Positions 12,680 through 26,100 of a stretch of DNA of 64,000 nucleotides are shown one piece after another; positions within the stretch are counted from its first letter, which is position 1, and each line of letters opens with the position of its first letter. A program made the position numbers and the translations under genes. Source of the stretch: Talpa occidentalis (taxonomy: Eukaryota; Chordata; Mammalia; Eulipotyphla; Talpidae); assembly GCF_014898055.3 (NCBI RefSeq), contig NW_023605194.1, forward strand, positions 62,163,361 through 62,227,360. The letters run 5' to 3'. The notes beneath the pieces were generated by a model. That model ran no database searches and was not told where the DNA came from. It saw only the letters and a list, made by a program, of their open reading frames with translations.

Positions 12680-13455
12680 TTAGAAAGGGATATATATATG
12701 CACCCCCATGTTTATGGCAGCATTCAACCTAAGTGCCCATCAACAGACCAGTGGATAAAGGAGATGTGCTATATAAAACACAATGCAATAGTACTCAGCT
12801 ATAAAAAAGATGAAGTTCTGCCATTTGCAACAACAGGGATGGACCTAGGGGATATTATGCTTAGTGAAATAAGTCAGGTGAAGAAAGACAAACACCATGT
12901 GATCTTTCTCATGTGGTAGATAGAGAAACCAAACAAATGAACTAAATAAAACAAAAATAAAGTTGTAGATGATAAGAACAAAGTAGTAGTTACCAGAAGG
13001 GTAGAAGGCAGGGGGGTGGTAAGTCAAGTTTAAGGAGTCAGTTGTAGACGAAGAATAGAATGGAACTTTTAAAAAATATATATATATTTATTTATTTATT
13101 TATATAAGCACTGGGTACAGTCAGAAGCACGGGAGGGTGAGAGAATTCACCAGAGCCAGAGTGGGAAACAGAACAGGCAGACCAACGAAATACACTGCTG
13201 AGGGGAGCAGCGGGCGCGGCAGGAGAGGTCTGTCGTGCCATGTGGGACCCTCGTTGGTGGTTGGGAATCGAACTGGTGCTGCAGAGGCTGCGTGCGGGCA
13301 GCTTCACAGCCCAGCACTCAACCGCTGCGCCACCAGGAGAGGCCCTAGAATGGAACTTTTGGAGCTGAACTTAATGTAGTATATATGGATGTTAATTTAT
13401 AGTGCTGCACACCTGAAATCTGTGTGTTACAATGTATTGTTATTTCCATTTTCAA
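12680..13455 (+). mobile_element. L1 3' end, interrupted by a SINE
   Basis: Sense L1 3' end containing GTGCCCATCAACAGACCAGT and GATATTATGCTTAGTGAAAT. A SINE at 13071-13345 splits it, and the L1 resumes to about 13455. Left boundary approximate. Confidence 0.8.
13071..13345 (-). mobile_element. tRNA-derived SINE nested in L1
   Basis: Perfect 15-bp duplication TAGAATGGAACTTTT at 13056-13070 and 13346-13360. Confidence 0.95.
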
Positions 13456-13910
13456 AACAGAGAATGGGAATTGTAGAATATATAGCATTATGTTTATTTG
13501 CTCTTATGGGTCTGAGGTTCTGAGTGAAGTAAAGTACATCTTACTGTACCTTCAGTTCTCTTAACTATTTTAACAAGATCTTAGTAACACAAGTGGGAGG
13601 TAATAATTGATATTTATTTTTCCCTCCTGTAAATTCTTATGAACTATTATATTTCTGGTTAGATTGAAGTAGCATCATGAGTTTTTGATTTAATTTGTTT
13701 GCATAGTTGATCTTTGGTCTTTGGACACCTTTGCATTCTTAAAGATTACTAAGGACATTAAAAAGCTTTGTTTGTATGAATTATATATGTTTATATTTAC
13801 CACATTAAAATTCAAAGCAGGAATATAAAAGAATATGCAAGTAAGCATTCCATTAATTTGTACCCCCTGGAACAGATTGATGGTTAAAAGGCAAAAAACC
13901 TTAGTAATAT

Positions 13911-14187
13911 ATATTTTTAAAGATTTATTTTATTTATTTTTGCATGAAAGAGCTGGGGTGTAAGCCAGAGGTGCGGGGGAGGGATGAGAGAATTCACCAG
14001 AGACAGAGTGGGGAACAGAACAGGCAGGTTGATAGAAATGCACTGCTGAGGGGAGCAGCAGGCGAGTCAGGAGAAGTCTGCTGTGCCATGTGAGTTAGCT
14101 CCTTGGCTGGGGATTGAACTGTGCCGCAGTGGCTGGTGATAGTTTTGTGGTGCTGAGACTTAACCCCTTGCACCACCAGGGAGGCCC
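13911..14187 (-). mobile_element. tRNA-derived SINE, older subtype
   Basis: Flanked by AAAACCTTAGTAATAT to the left and AAAACTTAGTAATAT to the right. Carries the GCATGAAAGAGCTGGGGTG variant of the older tail. Confidence 0.9.
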
Positions 14188-15004
14188 AAAACTTAGTAAT
14201 ATTGTGAAACTAATATTTACTTTGCAGACCCATTATAAGGATCTTGAGGATCCCATATCATGCCTTGATAGCTATTAAGCTGGAGAACATGACCTGTTTA
14301 TGTTGACTTTGGCAATTGTTTCTTTTGCAACTGTAAGTGGTAGGACTGGGGATTAACAAATAAAGGAATTAAAACTAGATTACTGCCACCGAGTAGTAAA
14401 TGGTCCAAAAAATATAAGTTACCTACTGATGTATAAACTTCTTTCATCATCGTGGATTTGAAAGGAGTTGGTTTCCATTTCTGAATTATAAATAAAATTG
14501 TTTGGAAGTGGATAGTGATGGGATTTGAATAAATTCTGGTGTTTTTATTGATTGAATTATACATTTCATACATTTGGAAGCTCTTACAGACAAGTGTGTT
14601 GTATTTTTGAGCATATATACTGTTGATTTTGGCCATCTGGTCCTGAATCCACCTTTTCTTACTCAGCACATACCACTGCCTGCCATGGAGTGTAAAGTGC
14701 TAAATCTTTATGTTTTCAACTAGTTTGCAGCCGGTGACAGGCATGCTGCCCAGGCTCTGCCAATTGGACACTTCCACTGAGTTTCCAGGGCAGCAACTAG
14801 TGTTGGTGGTGGAAGCTGCAGACTCTTCTACCTGTCAGGCCTGTGCAGCTGTGATTTGAGGTGATGCTACTGGCTATGTAGCTGCCAGACCTCATTTTCC
14901 TGGCTTTTCTGGAAATTTGTGATTGCTTCATTATCCTGTGAATTCAAGAGGGCCTTTGCTTACAACTAAAATGTTGATGGATACATTCTCTAATGTAACC
15001 TCTC

Positions 15005-15195
15005 TCAAAGTATTGCTTGAAACCCCCATGGGCCAAATCACCTGGGCCACATGCTAATAGTCAGTGCCAGTTACTGGGCTTCAAACTGATGGATTCAGAA
15101 TCCTTTGTGGCTGAGTGCCAGGAACCTGCCTTTTAAATAAATCTCAGGTTTATATGATTTTTGGGCACAGTAAACTTTAAGAACTGCTGTTCTCA
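15005..15195 (+). repeat. MER5-like hAT fragment
   Basis: Contains TCTCTCAAAGTATTGCTT at the left and TTAAGAACTGCTGTT at the right, resembling MER5A ends, with CAAATCACCTGGG inside. Diverged. Confidence 0.55.
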
Positions 15196-15351
15196 CATTT
15201 CCAACTTTTAAAATCATTTGTTCTCTTTTTAAGGATCTTAGCAACCTCTGAAAGAAATAATTTTAGATTTTTTGCAAGACCCTAGTCAATGACTTGCTAG
15301 TGTTTCTTGGTCTCCTTTTTCTCCTACTCTGCCCGAAATTCCCCATAAGCC

Positions 15352-15629
15352 TTTTTTTTTTTTTTTTTAAGATTTATTTATTTATGCATACAAGAGCTGT
15401 GGTGTAAGCCATAGGTGGGGCGGGGCGGTGAGAGGATTCACCAGAGACAGAGCGGGAATCAGAACAGGCAGATCTACTGAAATACACTGCTGAGGGGAGC
15501 AGCGGAGAGACAGGAGAGGTTTGCTGTGCCATGTGGGTTAGCTGTCAGGCTGGGGATAGAACTTGTGCTGCAGTGGCTGGCGATAGCTTAATAGTGCTGA
15601 GACTTAACCCCTGGCACCACCAGGGAGGC
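15352..15629 (-). mobile_element. tRNA-derived SINE, older subtype
   Basis: Duplication CCCCATAAGCC at 15341-15351 and 15630-15640. Long T run (poly(A) on its own strand) at the left end. Confidence 0.92.
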
Positions 15630-16234
15630 CCCCATAAGCCATTTTGTTCTATTTATTTTTTATCTTTTTTTTTTTTTTCTTGTTAATTTCTTCTCACTGA
15701 GAAGTAGAAATTCCTGAAATGGGGCTGCTAATATTCAGTGGTACCAGAATTAGTTCAGGTTTTAAACTCTACTCCTGGTCATTTTTCTTGGGTATTTCCA
15801 CAATCTGCAAGCTCAGATATCAATGTTTAGTCCAGGGATTAGTTGGAGAGGGTGAAAGGAAAGCCTAGATGTGACAAGTGACTTTCCAAGAAGGGTTTTT
15901 CAACCATGGATTCAGGCCAGAAAATAGCATGGAAGGGTTGAGTGATCTATTTCTGATATTTCTGGGTTCACAGGATGTTAGGACTTGAAAGAATAAGCTT
16001 AACTCCTTCATTTCATAAATGAAGGAATCAAGATGTTGGTGTTATGTAAATGATTAGTGGAATATAAAGGCTGGTGTAAATTTAGACAATGTGGAAAATG
16101 GTGATACAGAGCTTGACTGAAATTGGCATGTAAAGGAAGGAGGCCCTTCATTGAGTGGCTATTTGAACTGAGCATATCAGCTTAACATCTCTGATTCTCA
16201 GTATCCTCAGTTGCAAAATAAAAATTCTACTAAA

Positions 16235-16365
16235 AGCTAACATTTATATAATATTGACTATTGCTAGGAACTATTCTAAGCACTTTATTTGCTAACTCAT
16301 TTAATCCACCCCACAACCATATGACATGAGTACTGTTATTTCATTTTCCTGCAATTATGGAACTC
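16235..16365 (-). repeat. MIR fragment
   Basis: CTATTCTAAGCACTTTATTT followed by CTCATTTAATCC is the reverse complement of the MIR core. Confidence 0.65.
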
Positions 16366-17064
16366 ATGGTGCCTAAGTCTTCTAGGCCAGCAGGAGAGTA
16401 TCCCCTTCTTTGAAGGGTCTCACCTGATTAGGTCACACTTACCCAGGATAACCTACTTCTTCATTAATGTATATCAACTAATTAGAAGTCTTAATACATC
16501 TATAAAATCTACTCATCCTTACCTCATGATGTAACACATGGGAATAATATCTCTGTTCTCTATTACACTTTACTGATTAGAAGCCAATTGTAGGTCTTGT
16601 CCACACTCAAAGTGAGGAGATGACAGGTCTATGGATGCCAAAGAGGAGAACTACCTTAGAAGTTTGCCTTCCACAGCTAATAAGTTTTAGTTTAAGCCCA
16701 GACTGACTCAGGGCTAAGAGTCCATGGCCCCAGAGTTGATCTTTCTCCTTTTGCAGAAGGTAAACCCACTTCATAACCTTGCATAGACTCCTAAGTAAGA
16801 TAACACCCAGCAGACTCATACTGGGTATTAGACGATTATTCTCTTCATACCTTCATGTTTAAAGGTCATTTTAAGAAACCGTATCCACCTGCAGCTTTGT
16901 GTGTTCACGAAGAGATTTCCAGCAGTTTGTTTAAAAAAAAAAATAAGATCGTATAAGTTATTTCAACTCATAGTCTTCTGAGGCAGAAAGAACCCTAGGG
17001 ATTGGGATTTGAAACTTGAGTTCACAAAAAATAATGTTAGTTTTGCTTTTTATCTTTGAAACAG

Positions 17065-17117
17065 ATGAAGTGATTGAGAAGAAAGAGTAAACAACTTCAT
17101 TTCATAGACAGGACACC
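17065..17117 (+). other. STAMBPL1: STAMBPL1 5' UTR part of first coding exon (predicted)
   Basis: A pyrimidine-rich stretch ending in AAACAG at 17059-17064 could be the acceptor of the exon that carries the start codon. If so, the exon opens with ATG AAG TGA (17065-17073), a two-codon upstream reading frame, 45 bases before the true start at 17118. No upstream noncoding exon could be identified, so the acceptor is inferred. Confidence 0.5.
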
Positions 17118-17147
17118 ATGGACCAGCCATTTACTGTCAACACTCTG
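17118..17147 (+). CDS. STAMBPL1: STAMBPL1 coding exon 1 (residues 1-10)
   Basis: It encodes [10 protein letters not shown] and ends in CTG followed by a GTAGGT donor at 17148, leaving phase 0. The start lies in ACCATGG. The short 10-codon first coding exon matches the known architecture of the gene. Confidence 0.93.
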
Positions 17148-20100
17148 GTAGGTAGCACCAACTGATCTTTTACATATGGCCATTAGTTAAAACGCAAAAA
17201 AGAAGAACAGAAACAGGCCAAATAATGAAATGAGTCATGGTTGCTTCAAGAAATTTAGTACTTATAGTTTTTCAACCATCTGTGTGGTGCTTTCCTTGAA
17301 GGAAGTGACTAATGAAGCCATCTTCACTAGAATTAAAATAATTTTTTCCACAAAAGTGTGAAATTTTAATTTATCTGGCCAGAATCCAGGAGTGCAGTCC
17401 CTCAGCAGAGCTCCAGAGAGGATTTCAGATTTTGCTGCAGGTACCTCAGCCTCTTTGTGCGTCAGCTTCTTTTCAGACACAAATGACCTTGTACTGAAAT
17501 GGCCAAGAAAAAGCATTTTATGCTTCCTAGCTAGGTGTGGTTTAGGGATCCTTGTATAACATGTTGCTTACTTGACACTTGTTTTTCTCACTTCTTCCTC
17601 TTATGGTCCAATATGACGCACTTTTTCTGGCTCCATCTTAGAAGGAACAACAGGCAAGTGGAGAAATAATAGACACCTTGGAATCACATGGGCTTATTCT
17701 TTGTCTCACATCTGTCTCTTGAGAGTTGATATAGGCACATGATATCATGTGTGTGCCCCTGATTTTCTCATTTGTGCCTTATAAAATTGGAAACAATATT
17801 TATAATATTCCCAGATAGCTAGGGTTCCTGGACCTAATTTCAATGAAGGTATGTGTGCACGTGTGTGTGCATGTAGACTTCTTGACATCACACACAACTA
17901 GGAGGGTGTCTGAGAACTCAATTCAGCTCAATTTGGACACTGTCTACACAGCGATGGCATTAGATACTGCAGGTAAAGGGCTCACTTTTCCCTTCTAGAC
18001 TGCCCTTCTTTCATATGCTAGTCACAAACCCCAGCAGTTACCTGTGCTCCTGATTGACTACAGACTGGAGGTCCCCACAACTTCCTGCTCAGATTTCAGG
18101 TACCCAAAAGGAGCTCAGATTGTCACATGTGTGTCTGACCAACTGGCTATACATCAGAGATTCCCAGCACAACCTCCTCAAGTTCAGTTAATGTACTAGA
18201 GCAGGTCACAGAATTCGGGAAACCAGTTTACTCACTAGATCACTGATTATTTTAAAGGAAATGACTTGGGAACAGCCAGTTGGAGGAAATGTAGAGAAAG
18301 GCATACATTTCTCCGCAAATCTCATGTGTACCTGCCCTGGAGCTCTCTGAAGCCCCTTCCTCTTGGGTCTTTATAAAGGCTTCATTACAAAGATGTAATT
18401 AATGAACTCATTGACCATTAGCTATTGATTCTAACTCCAGTCCCTCTCTTAGAGGCCTGGGGGTGGGACTGGAAGTTCCAACCCACCAATCACATGGTTG
18501 GTTCTTCAGGCAAACAACCCCCATCTTTAGTTGCCTTCTAAAAATACACCTTTTCACTAACACAACAAGAGGTGCTTTTATCATGCTCAACAATCAGAAA
18601 ATTCCAGAGCTGACATGCTGATTTGAAGGAAATAGAAGTCATTTATGGCTGTCCACAATGACCCTCTTTAGTACCCGTCCATTCACTGTGACCCTGTGAA
18701 TTGTCTTGAGAGAGCAGTATATTGAATACCCTACACACACAGAGCCTCACACCAGAGCTTGAAGAAAAAGGTCTGGTTTTTGCTCTGAAATTTTAGGTTA
18801 GGACTCAAACATGTCTCTCTACCAGAAAAGTCCCTCACAGATGCTTAGTTGCTGAAAGGGTATGTTTCAGTAGAGTTATAGGAACTTGCTCACTTTCTAA
18901 CCCTGTGTTGTCAGCCCAAGGCTGTCCCATTTCCATTTCTGCAGAGGAAAGACTAATCCTTTTTTTTTTTATTCATTTTTATTTATTTATACAAGCACTG
19001 GGCACAGTCAGAAGCACGGGAGGGTGAGAGAATTCACCAGAGCCAGAGTGGGGAGCAGAGGAGGCAGAAGGACTGAAGTACACTGCTGAGGGGAGCAGCG
19101 GGTGGCAGGAGAGGTCTGCGCGCCATGTGGGACCCTCCTCCGGTGGCTGGGGAGCAGCCGGGGATCAAACCAGCGCTGTAGAGGCTGTGGGCAGCTTCGC
19201 AACCCAGCACTCAACCGCTGCGCCACCGAGGAGGCCCGGAAAGACTAATCCTTATGGAGTGCTTATGTGTTTTTTAGAACATTTTATAGGAACTACTGAA
19301 ATTTTAGTTGGCTTATCAATGTGAAATAAACATGAAGGCTTTTGCATATGGAAAACTTGTGTTTTTGTCCAAGTCGCTCATATGCAAATGTAACATTATA
19401 GCTTAATAAAGACTTAAATGTCTGAAATCAATTTATATCTGGGAAGGATAGGACCTCAGTAAAGGAAAATGAAATCTTATTTTAATCTTCAGGTTAAAGA
19501 TAGTCTAATTATAATCATGTTGCTCCCTTTTCTCTCTTCTTCCTTTATTTGATACATTTACTGATTATCTGACTTGGAGAGAATGTGCTAGAGTCCAGGG
19601 AACACAGATTAATAGGAAGTGATTCCATTCCCTCAAAAGGAGTCCATAAGCAGGCAAAATCACTTGTGTGCAAATAATTACAATTCAGCATGGACTGTAT
19701 GTTAATAAAATACAGAGAAGGCTGGCAATTTTGAAATTGCCCTGACTTCCATGGTTTTATCCGGTCATTTTCGGATGTCATTGAAACATTCGTCTGTGGT
19801 GGCAGAACACTATTGTCACTTAGCGCTATTGAGTTCTGCTGTTCAGTGTGGTTAAGGTCAGCGATGTGCTGCTGTGGGGTCTTCTCAGATGGAAACGCCA
19901 GTGTGTCCTGGAAACACCATTATGTTTCATGATGTTATCAGGTGGAAACACCAGAGCCAAGAGTCAGAGTTCCTCAGCTCCATCCCTGCCTCTGGTGTGG
20001 AGACACTTCCAACAGTTTCTCTGAAATGAGAAAGTCAGAGATTAGAAGAGCAGGGCAGCACAGCTGGGAGAGAAGGAAGCAGGCTGTCATTTAAGATAAA

Positions 20101-23100
20101 ATCACTCAAGAATGGCCTGCACAGGGATGCTGTCACCTCTCTGATCTCAGAATTCTGGACCAAGTGAGAACAGATTTAAAGTGCCGGATGAGGATCGAAA
20201 TCAAGTATGCCCTTCATTATTGTCACTTGGACTTGGAGAATGTGGGAGTTGGTACATCTTCTTAATCCTCCTCCTCTAAAGTGACTTGGCTTAAATGCCC
20301 ACTCACAGAGAGATGGCTAGGGATCTTAGGGCAGGGCAGGCCAGGTCAGGGTTGAGGGGTATCCACATTGCTTTAGGCCGAGTCAAAAGAGTAATAGAAG
20401 GTGAACAAGGCATGGCCTACTTCTAATTTAGTGGGACCTTGAGATTCAAGTTTCTGGCTCCCTGATTATATATTAAAGTTTTAGAAACAAGAATCATCCC
20501 AGGTCCCGAGGGTTCTATCTGCTATAAAATTAATACCAAAGTAGAGCAGCTGGCCTTGAAAAATCTGCATATCACTACACCCCACTCCTGAAGGTTGGCT
20601 TATTAATTCATTGCCAGAATAAATTGATTTCATTTTTAGCTCTCTACCAACCTTAATCAAATGCTCTGTCCACACTGTAGTCAGACTCACAACTTACCCT
20701 GGACTGAATGAGGGTGACTTGAGAAGCTAAATTTGCTCTGGGCTAACTACATTTATGGAGCAGTAAAGAAGGATACAATGGTTTAAAGCAGTGCTTCTCA
20801 AATTGTACCTGTCTAATTGCCTGGAGGAACACCCTCCCACATCTGGGAGACTCTGAGTCTGTAAATATGTAAAGCCTGTTAGGAATTTGCCTTTTTTTTT
20901 TAATTTTTTTGCATTTTCATGTTCATAACATGAACATGCCTTTTGAGATGCAAAGATTTCCAATATTTTTATTATTTATTCTCTTACATCATTGTTAATT
21001 TTTGGACAATATTCAAAACCCTCCCAAAAACAAAAGCCCAGGACCAGATGGTTTCACAAGCAAGTTCTACCAAACATTCAAAGATGAACTAATGCCTACC
21101 CTTCAAAAACTTTCAAAAAATTGAGAAAGAAGAAATAATTACCATTTTACAAGGTCAACATCACACAAATGCCAAAACCAAACAAAGACAACCCAAAAAA
21201 AGAAAACCAGAGGCCATTTACCCTAAATCCTCAATAAAATCTTAGCAAACTGAGTCCAACAATGCACCAAAAGGATTACACATCATGACCAAATGGAATT
21301 TATTCCAGGGACACAAGGATGGTTCAGCATCCGGAAATCAATTAATGTAAGTCATCATATCAACAAAAAGAAAAATAAAAGCCATGTGATCATATCAATA
21401 GATACTGAGAAAGCATTTGATAAAGTCCAACATCCATTTATGATGAAGGCCCTCGAATAACATGGGATAAGGGGAGTATATATTGGGGGTGGGACATGGA
21501 AGAGACCTGTGGAGTCAAGAAACGTAGAAACATTTGGAAGAGACACTTGAGGAGGCTGATAATAGCAGCTGTTAACTTGTTATTTGATTTTGCTCCTTTC
21601 CTTCCAGACTTGCCTGGTCCCTTCTACCCCTTTCCTATGGGTCCCCACCCAAAGGTATCTCAGACTGTGGCAAGCTTTTGGGCTTCAGCGGCCCCCCCTT
21701 TGGGCCAGGCCTGTTTAGCTGGACATTTGCCTACAAGGGGATGTTTCACTGGAAAATTACATCCATTAGGTGTTTCACTGGGAAACTATATCCCTTCTCT
21801 TCTTCCCTCTCTATGTACAATCATTCTGTTAAATATCTTTCACATTAGGGATATGCTTTGTTTTCATGTGGTGAACGGAAGAATCCCTTTGGAGCACACA
21901 AGTTTGAGTGCCCCGGGGTGCCCCTCAGTCTGCCTGCTAACATATACTCGGGAATAGAATTGAATTCTTACAGAAACTTTAAATCTAAGCTGCCTCTTGG
22001 AGATCCTTCAGAGGAGGAAGACTTGAGTCCTACCTTTATAGGCATCCATCACTTTGCCTGCTTCACTTGGCCCATAATGAAAACAGGAGCATATATAGCT
22101 CAATGATATTTTACTTAAAATGAGCTAGAACATTTGCAAACTCAGGAACTGCCACATATTTGCACCTGAAACTTAAAAGAGCTCTTATCCCAGTAAAAAT
22201 AAATGTTTACTTTGGAGATATGTGTTAAGTATATAGATCACATGTTTAAGCAAAAATATTTCACTTTAAGTTACTATTAACTTATGAAATGATTTCCATA
22301 GGTATTCATGTTAAATATAATACAGAAAATGCATCCATAATTTTAATCATAATCAGAAACTCAAATTTTTCTCTGCAGAAAAAGTTAGCTGCTATGCCTG
22401 ACCATACGGATGTCTCCTTGAGTCCAGAAGAGCGAGTCCGCGCTCTGAGCAAGCTGGGTTGTAATATTAGTATTAGCGAAGACATCACCCCACGCTGCTA
22501 CTTTCGATCTGGAGTAGAAATGGAAAGGATGGCATGTGTGTATTTAGAAGAAGGAAACTTGGAAAATGCCTTTGTTCTCTACAATAAATTTATAACGTAA
22601 GTCTTCAATTTGGATGAGAGGAGTGTTTCATATCCAGACCAATTTTACAATCTGCAGAAACATGAAATGCTTTTAAATTACCAAGCAATGTACTCAAAGG
22701 CACCCCTACGTCCTCTCTGAAGTTTAGGGATGGGAAGATGGTCGGGGTCGGGAGGGAATCGGGGTTATGGGGCCCCGCTCAGCAGGCTGACACCATAAAC
22801 TACAGGTCTCTCTTTAACACTCTACAAATAAAATGTCTTGTTCTGGGGCCTCCCTGGTGGCGCAAGGGGTTAAGATGCAACCTATGAAGCTGTCTGCAGC
22901 CACTGTAGCATGAGTGCAATCCCCAGCCAGGGAGCAACCCACATGGCACAGCAGACCTCTCCAGTCTCGCCTGCTGCTCCCCTAGGCAGTGTATTCCAGT
23001 CAGTCTGCCTGTTCTGTTCCCCGCTCTGTCTCTGGTGAATCCTCTCACCCCCCACACCTTTGGCCTATACCCCAGTTCTTGTATGCATAAATAAATAAAT

Positions 23101-26100
23101 TTAAAAAAAAAAGTCTCCTGCCTCCCCGGTGGCGCAGCGGTTGAGCACTGGGTTGCGAAGCTGCCCGTGGCCTCTGCAGCGCGGTTCAATCCCCGGCTGC
23201 TCCCCGGCCACCGGAGGAGGGTCCCACATGGCGCGCAGACCTCTTCTGCCACCCGCTGCTCCCCTCAGCAGTGTGCTTCGGTCCTCCTGCCTGCTCTGCT
23301 CCCCGGCTCTGGCTCTGGTGAATTCTCTCACCCTCCCGTGCTTCTGACTGTACCCAGTGCTTGTATAAATAAATAAATAAATCTTTAAAAAAAAAAAAGT
23401 CTCATTCCATGCCACCTCCCTGTGTAGAAATGTCAGATTTATCAGAGCAGGAGTCACATTGCAGCTTCACTGATAACATCTGCAATCCATTAGCATTTTC
23501 AAAAATCGATTTAAACAACTGTGAGTGGAGGATAAGTTGACAATCAGGAAGGGTCTGATTCAGAGATGGAATAGAACAGTCAGCTGCACATCGTAGTTAG
23601 TGGTTCCTTAATTTTTATTTTTTTAAAGATGTATTTATTTATGCTTGCAATAACTGGGGTACAGGCCAGAGGTGCAGGGGGTGAGAGGATTCCCCAGGGA
23701 CAGAGTGGGGAATAGAACAGGCAGATTGACTGAAATACACTGCTGAGGGAAGCAGCGAGTGAGACAGGAGAGGTCTGCTGCACCATGTGGCTTAGCTCCC
23801 TGCCCTGCCGAGATCAAACTCGCTGCAGAGGCTGCAGATAGCTTCACAGTGCTGTGCTTTAACCCCTTGTGCCACCAGGGAGGCCAGTTAGTGGTTCTTT
23901 TATTTTTTATTTTTTTCATAAAATAAATTGTTTTTTATTTTTTTATTTTTAAGTTAATTTTTTTATATTTTATATATATATATTTTTTTTTACGTCATTG
24001 TTCACTTTTAAGCAATATTTGTTTCTCCCCACCCCCTCAGGTGGAGTCCCCATAGAGTTTCCTTCACCAATGCACCTGTGCACCATCACCTCAGCCCCTG
24101 TGCTCCTCCCTCCCTCCCTCTGATCCCTCTCCCGCCTCCTCCCCTGCAGTATGTCTCTGATTTATATTTGTCCATTTTTGCTTTGTTGTGTTTTGTACTG
24201 TTATTATTTTTTTACACTGATGTCTTATTTGGTTCCCCTGTATTCCTCCTATAAGTGAAACTATCCTATATTTTTCTTTTTCATTCTGGCTTATTTCACT
24301 GAGCATAATTCCTTCTAGTTCCATCCATGTTGCTGCGAATGGCATGAATTTATCTTTTTTGATTGCTGAATAATATTCTGTTGTGTATATATACCACATC
24401 TTCTTGATCCAGTCATCTATTTTGGCGCATTTGGATTGAGGCCCATTAGTGGTTCTTTCGAAGGCATCTTATTTAACAGTGTATTAGTGCAGTGTGTATA
24501 AGAACTTTCAAAATGTTGAGTGGAAGTGGCATATCAAAACAGCCACATGAAGATATATTTTGCTTTGATAGATTTTTTTTTTTTTTAAGATTTATTTATT
24601 TATTTATACAAGCACTGGGTAGAGTCAGAAGCGCAGGAGGGTGAGAGAATTCACCAGAGCCAGAGCGGGGAACAGAACAGGCAGACCAACGAAATACACT
24701 GCTGAGGGGAGCAGCGGGTGGCAGGAGAGGTCTGTGCGCCATGTGGGACCCTCCTCCGGTGGCCGGGGAGCAGCCAGGGATCGAACCGACGCTGCAGAGG
24801 CCGCGGGCAGCTTCGCAACCCAGCGCTCAACCGCTGCGCCACCGGGGAGGCCCTTGATAGATATTTGTTAATAAGATTTCCTAGTTTAAGAATTAGCAGA
24901 AATGGGATTTAGAATTTCCATACCAATTTCCCAGCTTACTGGTTGGGAGGATTGCCTGTTACCAATAATTGTTTAATTTGAAGTGAATCCCTTATTCTGG
25001 TTTTAATTGGAAGTCATTTTCATTTAATTGAAAATCATTTCATTAGTTCAGTTGGGGATTTAACTAGAGAACATTTGAGAAGTTGAAAAGATATACTGTT
25101 TTAAAAACTGTAGTCAGTGTGTACCACAAGTGAAATTAACAACGATTTATATTGGTATACAAATTGGGCTCTGCATTTTATTTAAGATAATTAACTTCTT
25201 GCAAATTTAGACAATTAAGTTAAGCAACCAGGACCTGATAAAGACCAAAGCCATACAGTCTATTTAGAGAGCTTGGTGAACTTAACCCTCTTAATCTCAG
25301 TGCTTAGTTTGCTGAGATTACCTACCCAGCAATGCCAAACTCATACCAACCTTTGACAGAAAGGATACAGGTTAAATAAAAAATTATTAAACATGTCATT
25401 TTTGAAAAGTGTCTCTCTCATTCTCATTTTAGAAATCATCATTGAACTTTTAACTTTTTAATCATATAATGCTGAGGACGTGTTTTTTTCTTTCCGCAGC
25501 TTGTTTGTAGAAAAACTTCCCAGCCATCGAGATTACCAGCAATGTGCAGTACCGGAAAAGCAGGATATTATGAAGGTATTGGGGGGTTGATATTCCCCTA
25601 AAGAACCGAATACTTTTGTTTTTTTTTTTATCATATTAGCCTAATAGGTCAATAAAGTATTTAGTGTGTGCACTGAAATGGGCCTGAGAAAAAGGGATAC
25701 GTCTGAAATGTTTTATTAATCATCAATCTTTGCTCTGTCTTATATATTCAGATATCTTTACCTGAGAGTATATCCTTCTAAATTGTATTTTTAAATGTTT
25801 TTATGTAATTGTCTTAAGTAGTTTGGGTTGATCTTATAATGAAGTCAAAGTAGTGTGTACAAAGCCAACCACAGCCTGAAATTTTAAATAACTCTTGAAA
25901 AATATTTTATCTCAGTAAAGGCTCTTCTACCACTTATGTCAGGCCAGAGGCTGCCTATAAGCAGAACTCAGATTTTGTCAAGTGGCCATCCTATCTCCTT
26001 AATTTCTACACACCCTTATCTAAAGAATCATTCATTATTATGCCTTTGTATAGTATTTCCCTGCAATTTGCTCTTTCATTCAACCTCAGAGAATTCTGTA

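Noticed and set aside
20918..20938. Palindrome CATGTTCA-TAACA-TGAACATG
   Set aside because: Eight-base arms with a five-base loop in AT-rich sequence; too short and isolated to claim function.
24574..24853. tRNA gene candidates at SINE heads
   Set aside because: A-box and B-box motifs belong to SINE heads; the cloverleaf is degenerate and followed by the SINE body.
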